From the NCBI GenBank assembly GCA_035610835.1, contig CM069452.1, positions 29,128,143-29,192,142 of the forward strand: 64,000 nucleotides of DNA. The letters are read 5' to 3'. The position numbers and the translations under genes are program-made. Below the pieces are notes generated by a model. It did not search any database. It saw only the letters and a list, made by a program, of their open reading frames with translations, and was not told the DNA's origin. The DNA comes from Ophiura sarsii (taxonomy: Eukaryota > Echinodermata > Ophiuroidea > Amphilepidida > Ophiuridae). Of the stretch, positions 34,051 to 46,458 are shown one piece after another (within the stretch, counting starts at the first letter, position 1; each line of letters starts with the position of its first letter).

Positions 34051-34630
34051 ACCATAATTAATTAAGTAAGTAACTTTATTGTGATTTGTATATATGTTTT
34101 TGAGCGAAATAAAAACAGAAAAGAGAATTTTTAAAAAGTAATTGTTACAAATAGTTGACAAGTCTGTTAAACCACATACTTAGACTACTACTAAATATCC
34201 TTTAAAATGGGACCAGAGTGGTGTTTGTAACATTGAAGGTAACCCAATGATATACCAAAATCAGAGAACACAAATGTATACTGTCTGTATTTATAAAAAA
34301 ACACATTACTCTTTTTGATACAAAATCACACATTTTTTCATTTTCGTTACAATATATCATCGTTTGACCTTTTCACCTCCACGGGGTCGAAACGTTTAGT
34401 GGTGAACTATCGAGTTATTCGATCAAACAAAATAGTCATTTGGGGGCACACACTGGAAGCTAACACTCAAGGTAATATTGTCTAAACCTGTCAGAACTGT
34501 TGGAACTTTTATGTCAAGCGTTCTGGGCTCTATCAATTCGATAATTATTCACTAATGTCAACGGACCCCACAATTTCGATCTCAGAATGAACTATGAATG
34601 CTACGAGAATCTACGAGATCCACATAAAAG

Positions 34631-37258
34631 AGTATATGGTCAACTCTCATGAAAATAGTGCAAATGAGATTTCAGAAGTTGAAGAAAAAAATTGTCTCCA
34701 ATTTTATTTATTACACTATTTTTGAATAGTAGACATGTACTGGATACTAGATTTAAAATTTTGTGAACAACACTCATTGCATTTTTGTACAATATAACGT
34801 TGAATTTATATTATAATATCACTTGTTTGCAGCTTTTGCTCCATGTTTATTACGTTATATACTTCCTATCAGCTCTAAATCAGAACGAGTTTACAAACTG
34901 TGATGCCAAAAACACAAAATTATAGTTACGAAAGCATACTTCTACCAATTACAGCGAACAAAATGCAATGTAATTTTGTAAATTGCAAGTATTATGAATT
35001 GTTTTTGGTCTTCACATCACTGTTTGAACCTCAGCTTTAAAACTAAAAAATTGCACGGTTTTCCAAAATGAATATCTTTGTGCAAAGTATAAAATATATC
35101 TTTAATCGTATCTTTTTCCAAGCGTTATAATGTGTTTTTAAAAGTTAGCTCAGAAACAATAAATATTATGCTTTACCAAAACGCTGGCATTGGTATTCGG
35201 ACTTTATGGGGTGGGTAACGTAATAAACATATACAAACACATGTAAACAAATATATTCAACATCGACCAAGTCAGTTTATTTTGTACACAGACATATCTT
35301 GTAAATGGTATTTTAGTAAAAGTTAGGTTGCCTAAAGTCCACTAAAAGACAGTTCTATATATTGTCGACTTGCTCTTTTGATGTAGGGTAAATATGGTGA
35401 ATAACGTAATAAACATGGTCACTAAATCGACAGATGTAACATGGCACTTTACAGATATGTTGTTAGACCATGACATTATTACCTTTATGTAAATTTTAAT
35501 AGCACTAAATATTGAATAGCCTTTTATCTCTTAAAATTAGTAAGATATTGATTTGTTTTATTTAAAATGATGGTAGTAGAATTGTTAATAAGATTGTACT
35601 CTGATGACCTTTTTGTCTCCACTGTTGCATTTGGTTCTGCCGGTATCGCCATTGGTTTTTTGCACTGTGTGGCACATATTTCTGTATAATAAAGATAACA
35701 AAAACAAAACAAAGTTAATGACATATATTGCAGCTGTTTCAGCTAGGTATACCGTATTTATTCACACAATTATACGAATTGGTTTATTACGTTATCCAAT
35801 AGCCATAGAACTATGCATCATTGAAGCATGCAAACAAATGAGATTGTGTCAGTATGTGAGACAATATGTATGTACACGAATAAGTTAACATTCATAAACA
35901 CATAATAAATGTTGAATCACTATGAACAGGGTGCAATTATATTTATCAAATGATGGAAAGTTTATTACGTTGTCCATTATAAGGTGGTTTCAGTCCTCAC
36001 ATAGAATAGTCCACATATTACAATTATAACATTGGATACAATGTATGATACTCAAGTACATCAATCATGAAAGTTACTGAATTGACGCCAACATTGACAT
36101 GAGACTAGACAATGAGGTTGGTTACGTTATCCCGTTTATTACGTTATTGGCAACTGCAACAGTGCCTAATGCTGGCTTATAACGTATATACAAAGCAATC
36201 AATGAAGATGTTAACGATACCTACTGCATTTCTTCACATTATTAACCCCATTCTGATATCATAGGTCCATTTTCAATGTGCTTAAGAGATCTATAATGAC
36301 TTCAACTGTCATTCAGCTTAATGTTCATATTACTTACAAGAAAAAATGAGGAATTCTTACCATTCGTCGTGGTTTTTTTGCATTGTACTTTCATCGAGTA
36401 TCCCCCATGCATGCCTGCGAAAAGGGCCTGCCACGTATCTTTGTTTAATACAGTCGTAGAGAGCAGCTGTCTCTCTGTCGATTTATTCGACAACGTAATA
36501 AACGATAACGTAGTAAACGTTTTTCGTACTCAAAGTACCATGTAGACGATCTGGAAAGAGCTAGCGAGTGTTCCAAGTAACCACATAGTCTATGTATATG
36601 TATCAAATTGGTTTTTAACCAAAAGTGTGTTTTGATACATAGTTCGGGAGAAATCTCAACAACGTAATAAACATCCTTAACAAGGTCGCGTGCTTTGCAG
36701 CATTTTGATTTCTTCTCAAGGTCAGACATGCTGCTATAGATTTTTGATAATATTATTTTCCAACACCCATGTTCTTTTAGATTCAGAATATGTACATTTA
36801 AATGTTTAAATGTTAATTTTGAACAATGTTGATCCTCAATATGTCGCAGGTAACGTAATAAACATCAACATCTCGGACAACATATATGAAACTGAAACAG
36901 GTAAACATCGTAAAAGATGTGCATTTTTTTTCTATCCATGGAATATCGCTATATGTTCCCTACAAATTATGACATATCTTGTAGAAAATGGTGCCCTATT
37001 TGTATTGTAATTAATAAAGGCAAAATATACATTTATGCTGCGGACATGGAAATTTCGCTAATTTGGGGTATATGAGGGCATTTTCTTGAGTGAAAACACG
37101 TTCAGAAGTATATCAAAGTATATAGATCCAAGTAGAAAACATCAATATCTATCTAGAAAAGAAGTTTTTCAAGCAAGAAAACATTGCATAACACAGAAAT
37201 GGACCAAAGACATCAAAAAGTTCATTTTGCACTGTTTTCATGAGAGTTAACCATATCT
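34631..37258. mobile_element. 2.6-kb inverted-repeat element with spaced TAACGTAATAAAC motifs
   Basis: Ends share an inverted repeat of about 30 bp: left ATATGGTCAACTCTCATGAA, right the complement of ATATGGTTAACTCTCATGAA, then AA-AGTGCAAA. The interior has no coding frame but holds ten copies of TAACGTAATAAAC or a one-base variant, in both orientations. They start at 34845, 35216, 35402, 35782, 35960, 36134, 36491, 36506, 36660 and 36851. Most gaps are near 180 bp or twice that. The target duplication was not resolved; superfamily unknown. Confidence 0.7.
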
Positions 37259-37378
37259 CCTTCATTAGTAATCGCGCTCACAATTGTTTCTAATTTAATC
37301 AATCTACACAAGAATTAGGGTTTAGAAATGATGATCAATACATGTATGTCAGTTGTTACGATAGCGCGTTTGCAGCGC

Positions 37379-37466
37379 GCTAGCTTGGGTAGCTTGGGTA
37401 GCTTGGGCGCATGATGAGTGTAGCTTGGGTAGCTTGGGTAGCATGGGCGCATGATGAGTGTTGCTT
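37379..37466 (+). repeat. AGCTTGGGT short tandem repeat within a 42-bp duplication
   Basis: Repeated GTAGCTTGGGTAGCTTGGG-type words followed by CGCATGATGAGTGT, two units. Confidence 0.8.
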
Positions 37467-37642
37467 CAACGCTTTGAAGTCTATTAAATTTTATTACACC
37501 TCATAAATATTCATGAACTTATCATGCCAATTCATTGGCCAATTCCTATCACAAGTACTATTTCCCTAGAGAAATAGTTTTGAAATAGTTTTGACTATTT
37601 CCCTACAACCTCATCCCCAGAGTCACAGTGAGGTGTATAATA

Positions 37643-37807
37643 ACAAATACTACATGGTATGATCGGGGCAAATAGGGCACACTATTTTCCCACGGTACTG
37701 GCTACGGGCCTATCACCCCTCACCCTTCGGGTTCGGGGTGATAGGCCCGTAGCCAGTACCTCGGGAAAATAGTTTGCTCTATTTCCCCCCTACCATGTAG
37801 TATTTGT
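37643..37807. mobile_element. 165-bp hairpin MITE with ATAATA duplication
   Basis: Near-perfect inverted repeat (ACAAATACTACATGGTA at the left, TACCATGTAGTATTTGT at the right; loop TCACCCTTCGGGTTC near 37725). Flanked by ATAATA on both sides. Confidence 0.82.
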
Positions 37808-37864
37808 ATAATATCGCAGCGTAACCAATAGTCTCTAAACGATGCCGATATCGTCGTGGAAATT

Positions 37865-38058
37865 ATTCATTTAATCTATATAAAAGTATTCATTTTTTCC
37901 AGAAAAGGTTCAATGAATATGAAATTGACCATTTTGGAGAATATTATGATTGTTTTTTATATAATTTTCTCCATAATGGTCAAATTTCATGATCATGGTT
38001 GGATTCATTGAACTCTTTTCTGCAAACAAATCTATACTTTTATATAGATTAAATGAAT
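37865..38058. mobile_element. 194-bp hairpin MITE
   Basis: ATTCATTTAATCTATATAAA at the left is mirrored by TTTATATAGATTAAATGAAT at the right, and the inner arms (GACCATTTTGGAGAA / TTCTCCATAATGGTC) pair too. No clear target duplication. Confidence 0.8.
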
Positions 38059-38494
38059 GTAGAAGTTATGACAGTTTTACGGAGACTATACCTAAGGAGC
38101 CACACCCCCTTAATGGAATAGATCAAAATAAATAAATGATCGGCCAATATTATTTATGATTCTACTATAGTGGGACATATGGCGAGACATCCTTTTAATT
38201 GAACATGTTGAAGGGTCTCTCAAATCAGTTTCACGTATCCGGCCGCAATATCGTGTTGTCATATTCCGTTCGTAACGACATTAGCCTTATATTCTCACAT
38301 GCTTTAACGGAATATCCCAACGGTATATGTGACACTTACATTTTTAAATGGTTCCTTCTGGCAAAACAACATCAGTTTTGTTACGCGGCAATGATAGCAC
38401 CTTCCGTTAACCTTGAAGATGACACACGAGACATCCGTTGGAGAACCTCTAAAGTACTACTGTCGAGACACGTAGCATTCTCATTTGTGTCAAC
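38059..38494. other. Unique DNA with one 99-codon open frame
   Basis: The frame 38199-38498 (plus) shows no domain and runs into the MITE flank. I treat it as chance. Confidence 0.3.
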
Positions 38495-38498
38495 TTAA

Positions 38499-38737
38499 CA
38501 CTTTCCACGCGGCTATTGGTTTAACTACGGTACAAAACAGATTTTTCAGAAACCTTCCTAACTGTTATGTCTATCTCAAGGATAATGAACAAATAATTGG
38601 CACGTTTGTAGTTATCTGGATGCATTTCACATGGTGATTCCAAATATAGTAAATGACATTCAATAATGTTGGCATTTTTTTAAACATTTTGTGCAATTTT
38701 GGATTGTCGTCTGCAGACGCCTGCCGCGTGGAAAGTG
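38499..38737 (-). mobile_element. piggyBac-like MITE (239 bp), second copy
   Basis: CACTTTCCACGCGGC and GCCGCGTGGAAAGTG are inverted ends with exact TTAA on both sides (38495-38498 and 38738-38741). Interior words (GTCGTCTGCAGACG, GAAACCTTCC-AACTG) match the 13161 copy in the opposite orientation. Confidence 0.88.
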
Positions 38738-38741
38738 TTAA

Positions 38742-39487
38742 GAAATAATTTGATCTTGTTAGAATTGAGGGCAGGAGGCCTGTTATAAATGAATAGATTG
38801 TTCCCGACAATTTTAATCTTATAATGACGATAAGAAATCAAGTGTATTTGAAATGTAATCTAAAACGTTGTAGAGCGTAGACTAGAGCATAGAGAGTATT
38901 TCATAACCAGAGGTGCATGTCTATTTTTTGTGACTGGACTAAGTGTTTTGTCTCCATAGTGTATCCATCCTTGCATTCCAATGAATTCCGGTTCCCGTTA
39001 ACATTAGTATAGCCTACAGCAATTGAAACGTACCTTATTACCAATGCTGCAAGATCAAAGAGAAAGAGAGAAAGCGAAACAAATGTAAACAGAGACAGAT
39101 TCAGAGACGGAAATTAACGCTGAACAAGAATTGTATGACGTTGTAAAGTAAAAAGAAAGTATCTTATTTTTATTACCCTTATCTTACCCCTAATTTTCGC
39201 CCGTGGCATCAGAATGCAACAGACAGTGACCTAGGGCATCTATGTAATATATTATACTTCATTGGCGCTCATTTGCAGAAGATAATAAAAAATGCCATTT
39301 AAATGTAATGGGGGCGATCCAAAAGAAAGAAGCATGTTTTGTAACCATTTTCTGAAGCATCTGTTGCAAACTAAAATACCAGGGAAATGGTGTATGTATT
39401 TTCCATGATTCAAACCAAAAAACCAAATAAAAACACCGCAGTCTAAGAATAGTACAGGAAACACGTTGATTTGTTTGCATGGAAGGT
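38742..39487. other. No feature recognised
   Basis: Unique DNA up to a poly-G tract. Confidence 0.35.
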
Positions 39488-39525
<38 letters not shown>

Positions 39526-39558
39526 GGGGGGGGGGGGAGGGGGGGGGGGGGGAGGGGG
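39488..39558 (+). repeat. Poly-G tract, about 70 bp with three A interruptions
   Basis: Almost pure G. The proline-rich frames reading through it on the minus strand are artefacts of the homopolymer. Confidence 0.9.
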
Positions 39559-42045
39559 ATACCATCTGAAGAACAATCTAGGTATGACATTGTACTTGGT
39601 CTAAACTCAAACATCCACAAATAACCACTTATTAGACAACCCCACAACAATTGGGAGGTTTCCCCTAGCAGTCACACAAGATAAGCTATTATGTCTTGTG
39701 GGGAGTCTAATAAACATTTCTCTGAAGGAATCATCAACCGTCTATGCATCAACTAAACAAATATAGCTTTGACTCCATCACAGACTGCAGGACTTTTAAA
39801 AAAACCTGCATAGGAACATGTAATTTACAAAGATTACAAACATGGCTGCCCCCACTTATGTCTAGAAAGACCTAAATGTGGAAGTGTTTGCAATCACATG
39901 CTAATAGGATGGCTTCGCCCCCTCCCCCCCAAAAATGAGGGTACTACATTACCCGGGGTAGAGTAAGCCGTCGAAGTATAAGTAATAAGGGGGGTGGTGG
40001 TTGCCACCTTACAATATTTAAAAATCGCCCTTTTGAAGAACAAAAATATCTTTATAGTATAGTCTTGAATCTTATTAGTAAACATAGAATTAGAAACATG
40101 GCATATAAAAATAATTTCCCTCACTTGTAAGCCAAACACCTGGTGAAATTCCGATATTTGGAACTTTATTTAGTGAGGGGCCGGTCTTGTCTTAGATGTT
40201 ATTGTGACGTCATGCGTGAGATGTTTGTACAAAAGACCTCTAGTTAAACCATGGTACCAAAATAAACATACTATGCATCTCTGTTTGGATTTATTTTAAC
40301 CACACCCTCCATAGTAATGTTACAAAAAGGTTCAGTAGAATGTCGAGGGTTAAAAGGATGATAATCACAGAGACATGTCATTTATAAACGCAATAATAAC
40401 CTCCACTAGCCATACGTTCCTTATCTCTTAAATTTCAATCAACCGTTTGATCTCACGACCTGTTTCTTTATAACAGAAAAAGACTCGCGTGATAAGTCAC
40501 TTGAGTGTCACTTCAATAATGCTCGTAATCATCCATCTTGTCGTCCGTGGAGTGATGTTACCTTGGGTACAACACGTTATATTTGCTTAAAGTGAGTCTC
40601 CAATTTGTCTATTTCAATCTCACGATTGTTCTGATCTGCGAAGTATATCTTCTGTATCCAGCCTTTCCATTGGGACCCGATTCAATAACAATTGAGATAC
40701 GATCAGTTGTTTGATAACCACTGATTTTATGGGTAGACATTAGAATAATGCAACAGCCTTTAAAATAACTCCTCGATTATCCTTTTTTTTTAATTTAATA
40801 GAAAAAGGAATGGCTTTTGCTTTCTTCAAAAGAATAAGTACAAACACATGTTGGCGTATATCTTCAAAATTGTAAGTATTGCAAGAAAGATCATTCATTT
40901 TTAACTTTAAATTGAAATCAAAATGTTCAAAATCGACAATATAGCTTTTTGATTTGAGTAGCTCTACCTTGGAGCAAATCAATGACGTTGCAATAACCAT
41001 GATTATTATAATGGTTGGCATGGGTGGCGGATTAAATGGAATTGCGCCTTGCAATTTGCTGCCTTTGATAAAAATGACGTGGTAACTGCTACCAAGTGGA
41101 TCAAGGCCATCCGCCTTTTTTCAGATTGACCCGATTTGTATGAACATTAATATACCCACACACTCCTCACTCACTTGCAAATTATGCCTGACCTCCATAT
41201 TGATCATGGATTGCATGTTATCTATATATTTTCAAGTGTTAATTTCCTGAATATTTGAAACAGGGTTTACTAGTATCCACAAGATAACTGGCAGGCCCTA
41301 AAATAAATGTGCAGCTGAGATTGGCAAATGTGAAGTTGAAATTTAAAAATAAATTGCAGTTCAAATGTTGGCACTGGACTTAATTTTTAAACAAATTTGT
41401 GATACTATATGTTAAAACCCGTCGGATGTCGCAAAATGTGAACTAGGGATTTATGGGTAAAATAAAATGAATAAAAAAATAAAAATGAAATAAAACCATT
41501 TTTTTTAAAGATATTTTTAAAGAAGATTAGTTTCCAATACTTTGTGTCATCATCTTTCATGAAAATTCACCTTCAAAAATCTACTTCAGTCACTTTCATT
41601 TTTAACCTTTTTTTGGCCTGTTTTCATGATTTCTTGTTTTGTAGCTTTTGATGACATCACCATCATCATTCAGTCATATCTTTTTTTGTAGTGATCGTAG
41701 AAAAATGATCAAAACAGTTCTGTAATCAGCACGGTTTTAGCTTTCTTATGATATAAATATCTCTAATATATTTAAAATGCCACCATGTGGCGGGTTTTCA
41801 CGGATCGCATCACATTTTTCTATTTGTAAATACATACACCAACATTACCAACAAAAGTACAAAAATGTTTCAAAATTATCATTGATTTAAATGAGATATC
41901 AAGAAAATGTTTGTTTAATAATTAAAAAGGGCCTGTAATTGGAAAGAAAAAAATTAAATAATGAAAACACAGCTAAAAATTGTGTTTTTAGGGAACTAGT
42001 TTTCTTACCCCTTGTAACCCCGCTGTTGCCCATCAAATAAAGTTG
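39559..42045. other. AT-rich DNA without recognised genes
   Basis: Contains a diverged local repeat (CAACAAAAGTACAAAAATGTTTCAAAATTATCA-like at 41840, again near 42140). Open frames up to 104 codons (40740-41054, minus) are low-complexity or show no domain. Confidence 0.4.
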
Positions 42046-42314
42046 GACTACATTTTGAAACAATAATTAAAACGAAAAAACAAACAACAACGTTTTGTTC
42101 TTCTTTCTGTTTATAACTACATACGATAAAACTACCAAACAAAAGTACAAGAATGTGTCAAAATGATCACTTTCTATTTTGAGTGTTATTGATGTTATCT
42201 TGTTTTAGCGGACTAAATTCGAAAGAGTTCCCATAGCAGAGGGGCTCAGCTCAAAGAGTATCTAAATTCAAAATTTTCGCACGCCGAACTATGTTTACTC
42301 AGTACTCAAACGCC

Positions 42315-42640
42315 ATGGGACTGCATAGGGGAAAACCCTCTTGACACCCAGCTATATTTAAGCAAAGAAGGGAATAATTTCAGAAACAATCCTGGAATGT
42401 AAAGGAAAATATAAAGTTTGCGAGCCTTGAAAAGTATACAAAATGCCCTCGGCGAGCACCTATATTCAAACATGTTTCGGGGCCTTAAATTTGCCCCAAA
42501 ATACAAACCACTACCTCTTGATTACCCACCTGAACTCAATTGCAAGCGGTCATTATAGCAAAATAAATTTAACATGTGTGAAAAAATCCTGAAATGTAAA
42601 TGAAAATACATAATAATGAGGTCTGAAATGACTTAGAAAT
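42315..42640 (+). repeat. 310-bp local repeat, unit 1
   Basis: Shares CACCCAGCTATATTTAAGCA, CCTGGAATGTAAAGGAAAAT, GCCCTCGGCGAGCAC and CACAAACCACTACCTCTT-type words with 42915-43220 and 55560-55880. Copy 2 of the segmental duplication has only one such unit. Confidence 0.85.
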
Positions 42641-42914
42641 GCCCTCAGGAGCGTCTAAATGGATTCTTTTCTCGGGGCCCTTAAGCGAATCCGACCATAT
42701 GCCGCAATATACTACGCTCACTGCGCTTACATGGTGGTATTTAAGTGCTCCACCCCGCCCCTACACTTACTTTTTCAAATATTTTATTTGCCGCAAACTT
42801 TAAAAATAAATTGAAAATTGTATCATGTAAGTTATGACTTAGTAATTGGTTAGCTTATATATAGGGATCAAGTAAAGTTGGTGTAACAATAAAACGCAAT
42901 GGTATATGGAACAT

Positions 42915-43220
42915 AGGTAAAACCACCTTTTGGCACCCAGCTATATATTTAAGCAAAGAAGGGAACAATTTTATAAACATCCTGGAATGTAAAGGAAAAT
43001 ATAAACTTTGTGAACCTTGAAACGTATAGAAATGCCCTCGGCGAGCACTTATATTCAAACAAAATTCGGGGCCCTAACTGTGCCCAACACCACAAACCAC
43101 TACCTCTTAATCACCCACCTGAACGCAATTGCAAGCGGTCATTATAGCAAAATAAATTTAACATATCTGAAACAAATCCTTAAATGTAAAGGAAAAACAT
43201 AATACTGAGGTCTGAAATGA
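42915..43220 (+). repeat. 310-bp local repeat, unit 2
   Basis: Closer to the unit at 55560 than to unit 1. The small frames across these units are conserved only because the DNA is repeated. Confidence 0.85.
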
Positions 43221-44281
43221 CCTTTTTTGAAAAATCCTGCGACCGCGCCTGCCCGTCAGTATTTTTTTGTTTATCATGTATCATGCCTTGTACACACATA
43301 ATACATTAGTACTATACAGTAATTAAACAATGTATCATGTAACTTGTGACTTTACGTATTGGTTACCTGTATATTTAGGGATCTAGTAAAGTTAGTGTAA
43401 CAATCACACGCAATGGTATCATATGAACAAAATATTGAACTATATAAAACTTAATATCTTTGAAGCAATTTGATTGGTTTTGAATATATGCATCAAAAAA
43501 TGTCCGTGGTACTTCTGTATTCACCTAGGAACATGCTTGAGAGACTAATTGGTCACTCACAAATCTAAAAGAAGCTTATACGTATTCTATACGTATTCTA
43601 TAAATGTGTGAATTCTTCAAAAAGAGACAGCTCTCATTTTGTCTGTCATGAAATCAGACTAGGAAATAGTAATGGAAATCATACTATGTGAGCAATTGTC
43701 CGCACACCTCATTCCCCTGACGAGATCTTCAGATTTATAGCTCTTCGTTCGTATTCCTGTTATTGGTTAATGTGGACAACTACATATACCGACCTTGTGC
43801 CGCATCTGTATTGCCAAGCGATTTGCTGTTAATACGACGCATTTAGATCCAGTTTCATATTTTGCCGAAACAATGCTCATTTGCAACAGGATAGGTGCAG
43901 CAATCCATATAGCTAAATATTGCACGTTTCCATCTCATTTAATGTATGATCACTTAATCTTTTAACCATACACGGTACATCTAATATGTCGGTTACATGG
44001 CTAATGTGGATTATTTGGGATTTAATGGGTTAAATTTGACTACGATGATTTGTATATTAAACAACATGTAATATCAAATCATTAAACAAAGGGTAACAAC
44101 TGTCTTTTTCATTATGCGTGATGATGTAATCTTGTTTTTCAAATTCACGGAAATGTACTGTCAGATCCCGCGCACGTCATTTACTAAATGTTAAAAGTTC
44201 ACTGTTTTAAATTTGAAGAAAAACATTGCCTGATATTGCAATTACAATTTGTATATCATTACTCATGTCTAAAATAAATAT

Positions 44282-44700
44282 TTAAACATATTTTATAAAT
44301 AATAAGTGTATACGACTCAGGAAAATGTTGCCAGTCATCTGATTGTCACATTTAAACAAAAGTGCCACTGGATTTTGAATACCACTAATCTGTTTACATA
44401 TATCAGTTGAATTACACGAAGTATTACAGTTTGCCTTTACGACGGTATCAGGATTATTTGTGTCATATTGGATTAAGAACGGATCTGGTTTGACACTGAA
44501 TGTCACGTCACTAGGAGCGTCTTGAATATCATTAATCTGTTTGCATAAATATCTATTTAATTAATACTTCATTACAGGTTCCCTTTATGTTTTTGTTCAG
44601 CGACGTATCAGTATCTGGATTATCTGTGTCATATTGGATTAGGTACGGATCAACGGATACTGCTGGTTTGACACTGAATGACAACGTTACTTGGAGCGTT
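44282..44700 (-). pseudogene. Possible cysteine-bearing repeated coding domain, unit 1 frameshifted
   Basis: On the minus strand two tandem units of about 58 codons share FSVKP...LIQYDT-NPDT. The downstream unit (about 44524-44282) is open and continues through CNTSCNSTDICKQI and LLFKCDNQMTG. The upstream unit (44700-44525) has lost frame by an extra base near the start and has a stop where its partner reads through. An AG preceded by pyrimidines lies just before unit 1 (near 44710). The copy at 57354 keeps the same frame with three silent and four replacement changes, too few to prove selection. I do not recognise the family. It may be an exon of a secreted protein, a dying paralogue, or chance. 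Confidence 0.3.
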
Positions 44701-44722
44701 TCTTAAAGCTCTGCATAAAGAT

Positions 44723-45004
44723 TCAATGAATATAAAACCGCAGTAGCAGTTCAAAAACAATAAGTGCACACAGTCTATAAATAGTGGCCGTCTGAGGATC
44801 ATGCAACAAAGACGTTCGGCTGCGAAGGTCCTTTTCTCGTAAAATAATATACTGGTGCCTATAATTTTGTTCCGGCTCGAGGTGGCGCTGTGGTGGCGCT
44901 GTGGTAACGATCACTCTCACGATAATCCCTGCGACGTTGAGAGGTTTATGTAGTAGATCGTTATATCTTTGGTTCGAGGAACAGTTGTTCGAGGAGTCAA
45001 GCAC
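44723..45004 (-). other. 93-codon open frame, not supported as a gene
   Basis: Open only in copy 1. The duplicate (about 58200-58470) carries indels, including loss of an 11-bp CACAGCGCCAC repeat, that break the frame. Confidence 0.3.
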
Positions 45005-46341
45005 AAGCCATAATCAGTTTACTAATCTTGTGTGTCTTCATTTTGCAACTGTATGGTAAAACCTCAATTTAAGTATATTATTACTTATATGTAAATTATA
45101 AATTGCATTTTCAGGTTGGCCTTCCGATGGGGATTCCGTGTATCAGAGGAGCTAAAACCTTAGCACGTTTACCTCTCCGGGTACATTTTAAAAGCTGTCA
45201 ATACTCCTTCGCACACACAACCGGTTATCCCGGATTTGCACACACGTTACAGGGACCTTAGTGCGATATCAATACAAAATAAATTGCAGATAAATATGGA
45301 ATGTTATACGAATAAGAACCAAATCGTAGATGTACATACACATTGTCCTACTGCAAGTGATGCTGAATAGTTCATGTATTAGTTGCAAGCGTTTAAAACC
45401 GAAGATCTCATCATTCTTCGGATGTAATCTTTAAGAGTAAATCGGAGTCATTCGGTTCACTCTTTCTGATGACACATTTGCTTATGTTATGACAATCAAC
45501 CGCCTGGTTTTAAATGTGGAATGTGCTTATTATCAACAGTGAGTAATTTGTTTATGTGCAATTCAAAGTGTTGGAAAAATAAATCAAAATAAGGCACATG
45601 AGGTGACCAACATTTTATCATATGAACTGTTTTGATTATCTTATCACACTCATACATACATGTAGGTAGTTTTTAATTTATTTATTTAGAATAAAACAGG
45701 TTTTTGTTCAATCTTTTTTTGTTTGTTATGCGCGGTCATTTAAATCGCCATAACTTTAAACGTATCCATTCGATTTTGTTGAATGAGGTATCAAACTGTG
45801 GAGAAGAAATTTGCTCATTTAATGTTTATCTCAGATTTCTGGTACCAATTATCTATTTTGAATTAGCCAACCTCAAAGCACCTGGCGCGGGACTTTACGT
45901 GCTAGGTGCATTTCAAAATTGTGATTAAAAAAGAAATATGAGTGTAAAGGGTGGTTTGGGGATATCCCACAATATCAAATGTCCAACATTTATTTGTTAA
46001 CTTGATATCACTTTCAGAAAAACAATCTATCGAGATAAGTCCCGCTCAATTAATTTGATTGCGTGTCCTGCTAAAGACGTATCGGATATCAATTATATAA
46101 CGACTGTTGCTTACGAATGTGTGTGACGTAGTTCAATGTCGATCTGGAGAAATGGTATCTTGCAATGAATAATTTATAAACAACCTTGTTGGTGGTATTT
46201 AAACAAAATTAAAAGTAACAGTAGTCTCCGCATTGAAATTACTTGCTTTCCAGATTGATTATACTTGATAATGTCAATATATTTATATTGAATGTTGGTG
46301 ATGACGCAATCAAATCCGTAATTGTTTCTGTTTATATATAG

Positions 46342-46458
46342 TTTAGAACTAGTTCATACGTGTTAAATACACGTACCCTATTTGATCTGTTACCTTTCGG
46401 AGACGCAAACAAATACACCTTCGAAGACGTTTCATTCGGTATTTCGTATTCCGTTACC
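46342..46458 (+). CDS. Candidate 117-bp exon
   Basis: Open for 39 codons between an AG after TTTCTGTTTATATATAG and a consensus donor GTAAGT. The product (TLFDLLPFGDANKYTFEDVS, then FGISYSV) has the look of a beta-sandwich strand segment. In the duplicate at 60584-60700 both splice signals are retained, with two silent and two replacement changes. No flanking exon could be tied to it. Function unknown; chance cannot be excluded. Confidence 0.28.

Noticed and set aside
38199..38498. 99-codon plus-strand frame as a gene
   Set aside because: No domain, no splice or promoter context, and it terminates at a MITE insertion.
39252..39650. Proline-rich 132- and 105-codon frames
   Set aside because: Caused by the poly-G tract; frames on either side show no domain.
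44880..44985. Possible Pol III boxes (TGGCGCTGTGGTAACG and GGTTCGAGGAAC)
   Set aside because: The spacing is too long for a tRNA and the B box lacks its conserved end; the duplicate copy alters it further (GGTTTGATGAAAC).
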